Assembly (NCBI GenBank): GCA_902494195.1
Contig: CABUSH010000034.1
Coordinates: 1 to 13,125 of the forward strand
Reading direction: 5' to 3'
Origin: an uncultured Collinsella sp.
Lineage (GTDB): Bacteria > Actinomycetota > Coriobacteriia > Coriobacteriales > Coriobacteriaceae
DNA: 13,125 nt
Shown here: positions 13,003 through 13,125 of the stretch, piece after piece
Position numbering within the stretch: position 1 is the stretch's first letter
Layout: each line of letters starts with the position of its first letter
Position numbers and translations under genes: made by a program
The notes under the pieces: generated by a model
Told to the model about the DNA's origin: nothing
Seen by the model: the letters and a program-made list of their open reading frames with translations, nothing else
Databases searched by the model: none

Positions 13003-13125
13003 GCGGGATTCCCGCCCGCGGGGCCCCTCCGGTCTGGCAATATATCTCCTTGCCGCGCGGCCCGGTCGGACCGGATCAGCCGCGGGGCGTGCACCTTGAG
13101 AACCGGATACTGCGAGGATGGACAC
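13003..13125 (+). promoter_or_regulatory. Probable leader of an rRNA operon (boxA-like motif)
   Basis: The last approx. 120 bases are very GC-rich and packed with hairpins: GCGGG/CCCGC (13003-13015), GGCAA/TTGCC (13036-13054) and CCGGT/ACCGG (13062-13074). They are followed by CTTGAGAACCGGATA (13095-13109), which resembles the boxA antitermination element of Gram-positive rRNA leaders and spacers (TTGAGAACT-type). The structure-then-boxA order and the adjacent tRNA gene fit an rRNA leader with 16S rRNA beyond the right edge. No rRNA sequence is in the window, so this is inference. Confidence 0.5.

Overview
The window looks like chromosomal DNA from a GC-rich Gram-positive gut bacterium of the Actinomycetota, most likely class Coriobacteriia (Collinsella or a close relative). 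This is inferred from the LPXTG-type surface protein, the strong G/C third-position preference of the core genes, the long actinobacterial-style PurC and the general gene content. No marker gene inside the window fixes the genus.

Layout. Positions 1-3470, minus strand: a 1143-residue cell-wall-anchored adhesin (signal peptide, thioester domain, about six CnaB/SpaA isopeptide domains, a Cys-containing C-terminal region, LPATG sorting signal). The first 11 codons of a following gene, possibly a sortase, run off the left edge. Positions 3471-4266: a non-coding stretch with a tRNA-Gly(CCC), its promoter, a perfect intrinsic terminator, and then about 300 bases of unusual repeats. These combine pieces of the same tRNA (an antisense T-arm and two further copies of the 3' end) with small hairpins looped by GCGAAGC. 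Positions 4267-5613: purB. Positions 5742-7216: a TSCPD-domain protein translationally coupled to a Tat-type lipoprotein of unknown function. Positions 7370-9669: an OmpR-family response regulator and its HAMP sensor kinase. Positions 9779-11242: purC, with a small two-helix membrane protein starting at the base after its stop codon. Positions 11332-12612: an M29-family metallo-aminopeptidase. Positions 12641-12713: tRNA-Lys(UUU) with promoter and terminator. The last approx. 120 bases are GC-rich, hairpin-rich and contain a boxA-like motif, so an rRNA operon probably begins just beyond the right edge.

How the genes fit together. PurB and PurC catalyse neighbouring steps of IMP synthesis (PurC makes SAICAR, PurB cleaves it, and PurB also makes AMP), but here they are separated by an envelope-facing block: a lipoprotein plus a two-component system. 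The lipoprotein is exported next to the sensor kinase and could supply or modify its signal; that is a positional guess. The coding part is mostly housekeeping. The least ordinary pieces are the tRNA-derived repeat cluster between tRNA-Gly and purB, and the thioester adhesin.
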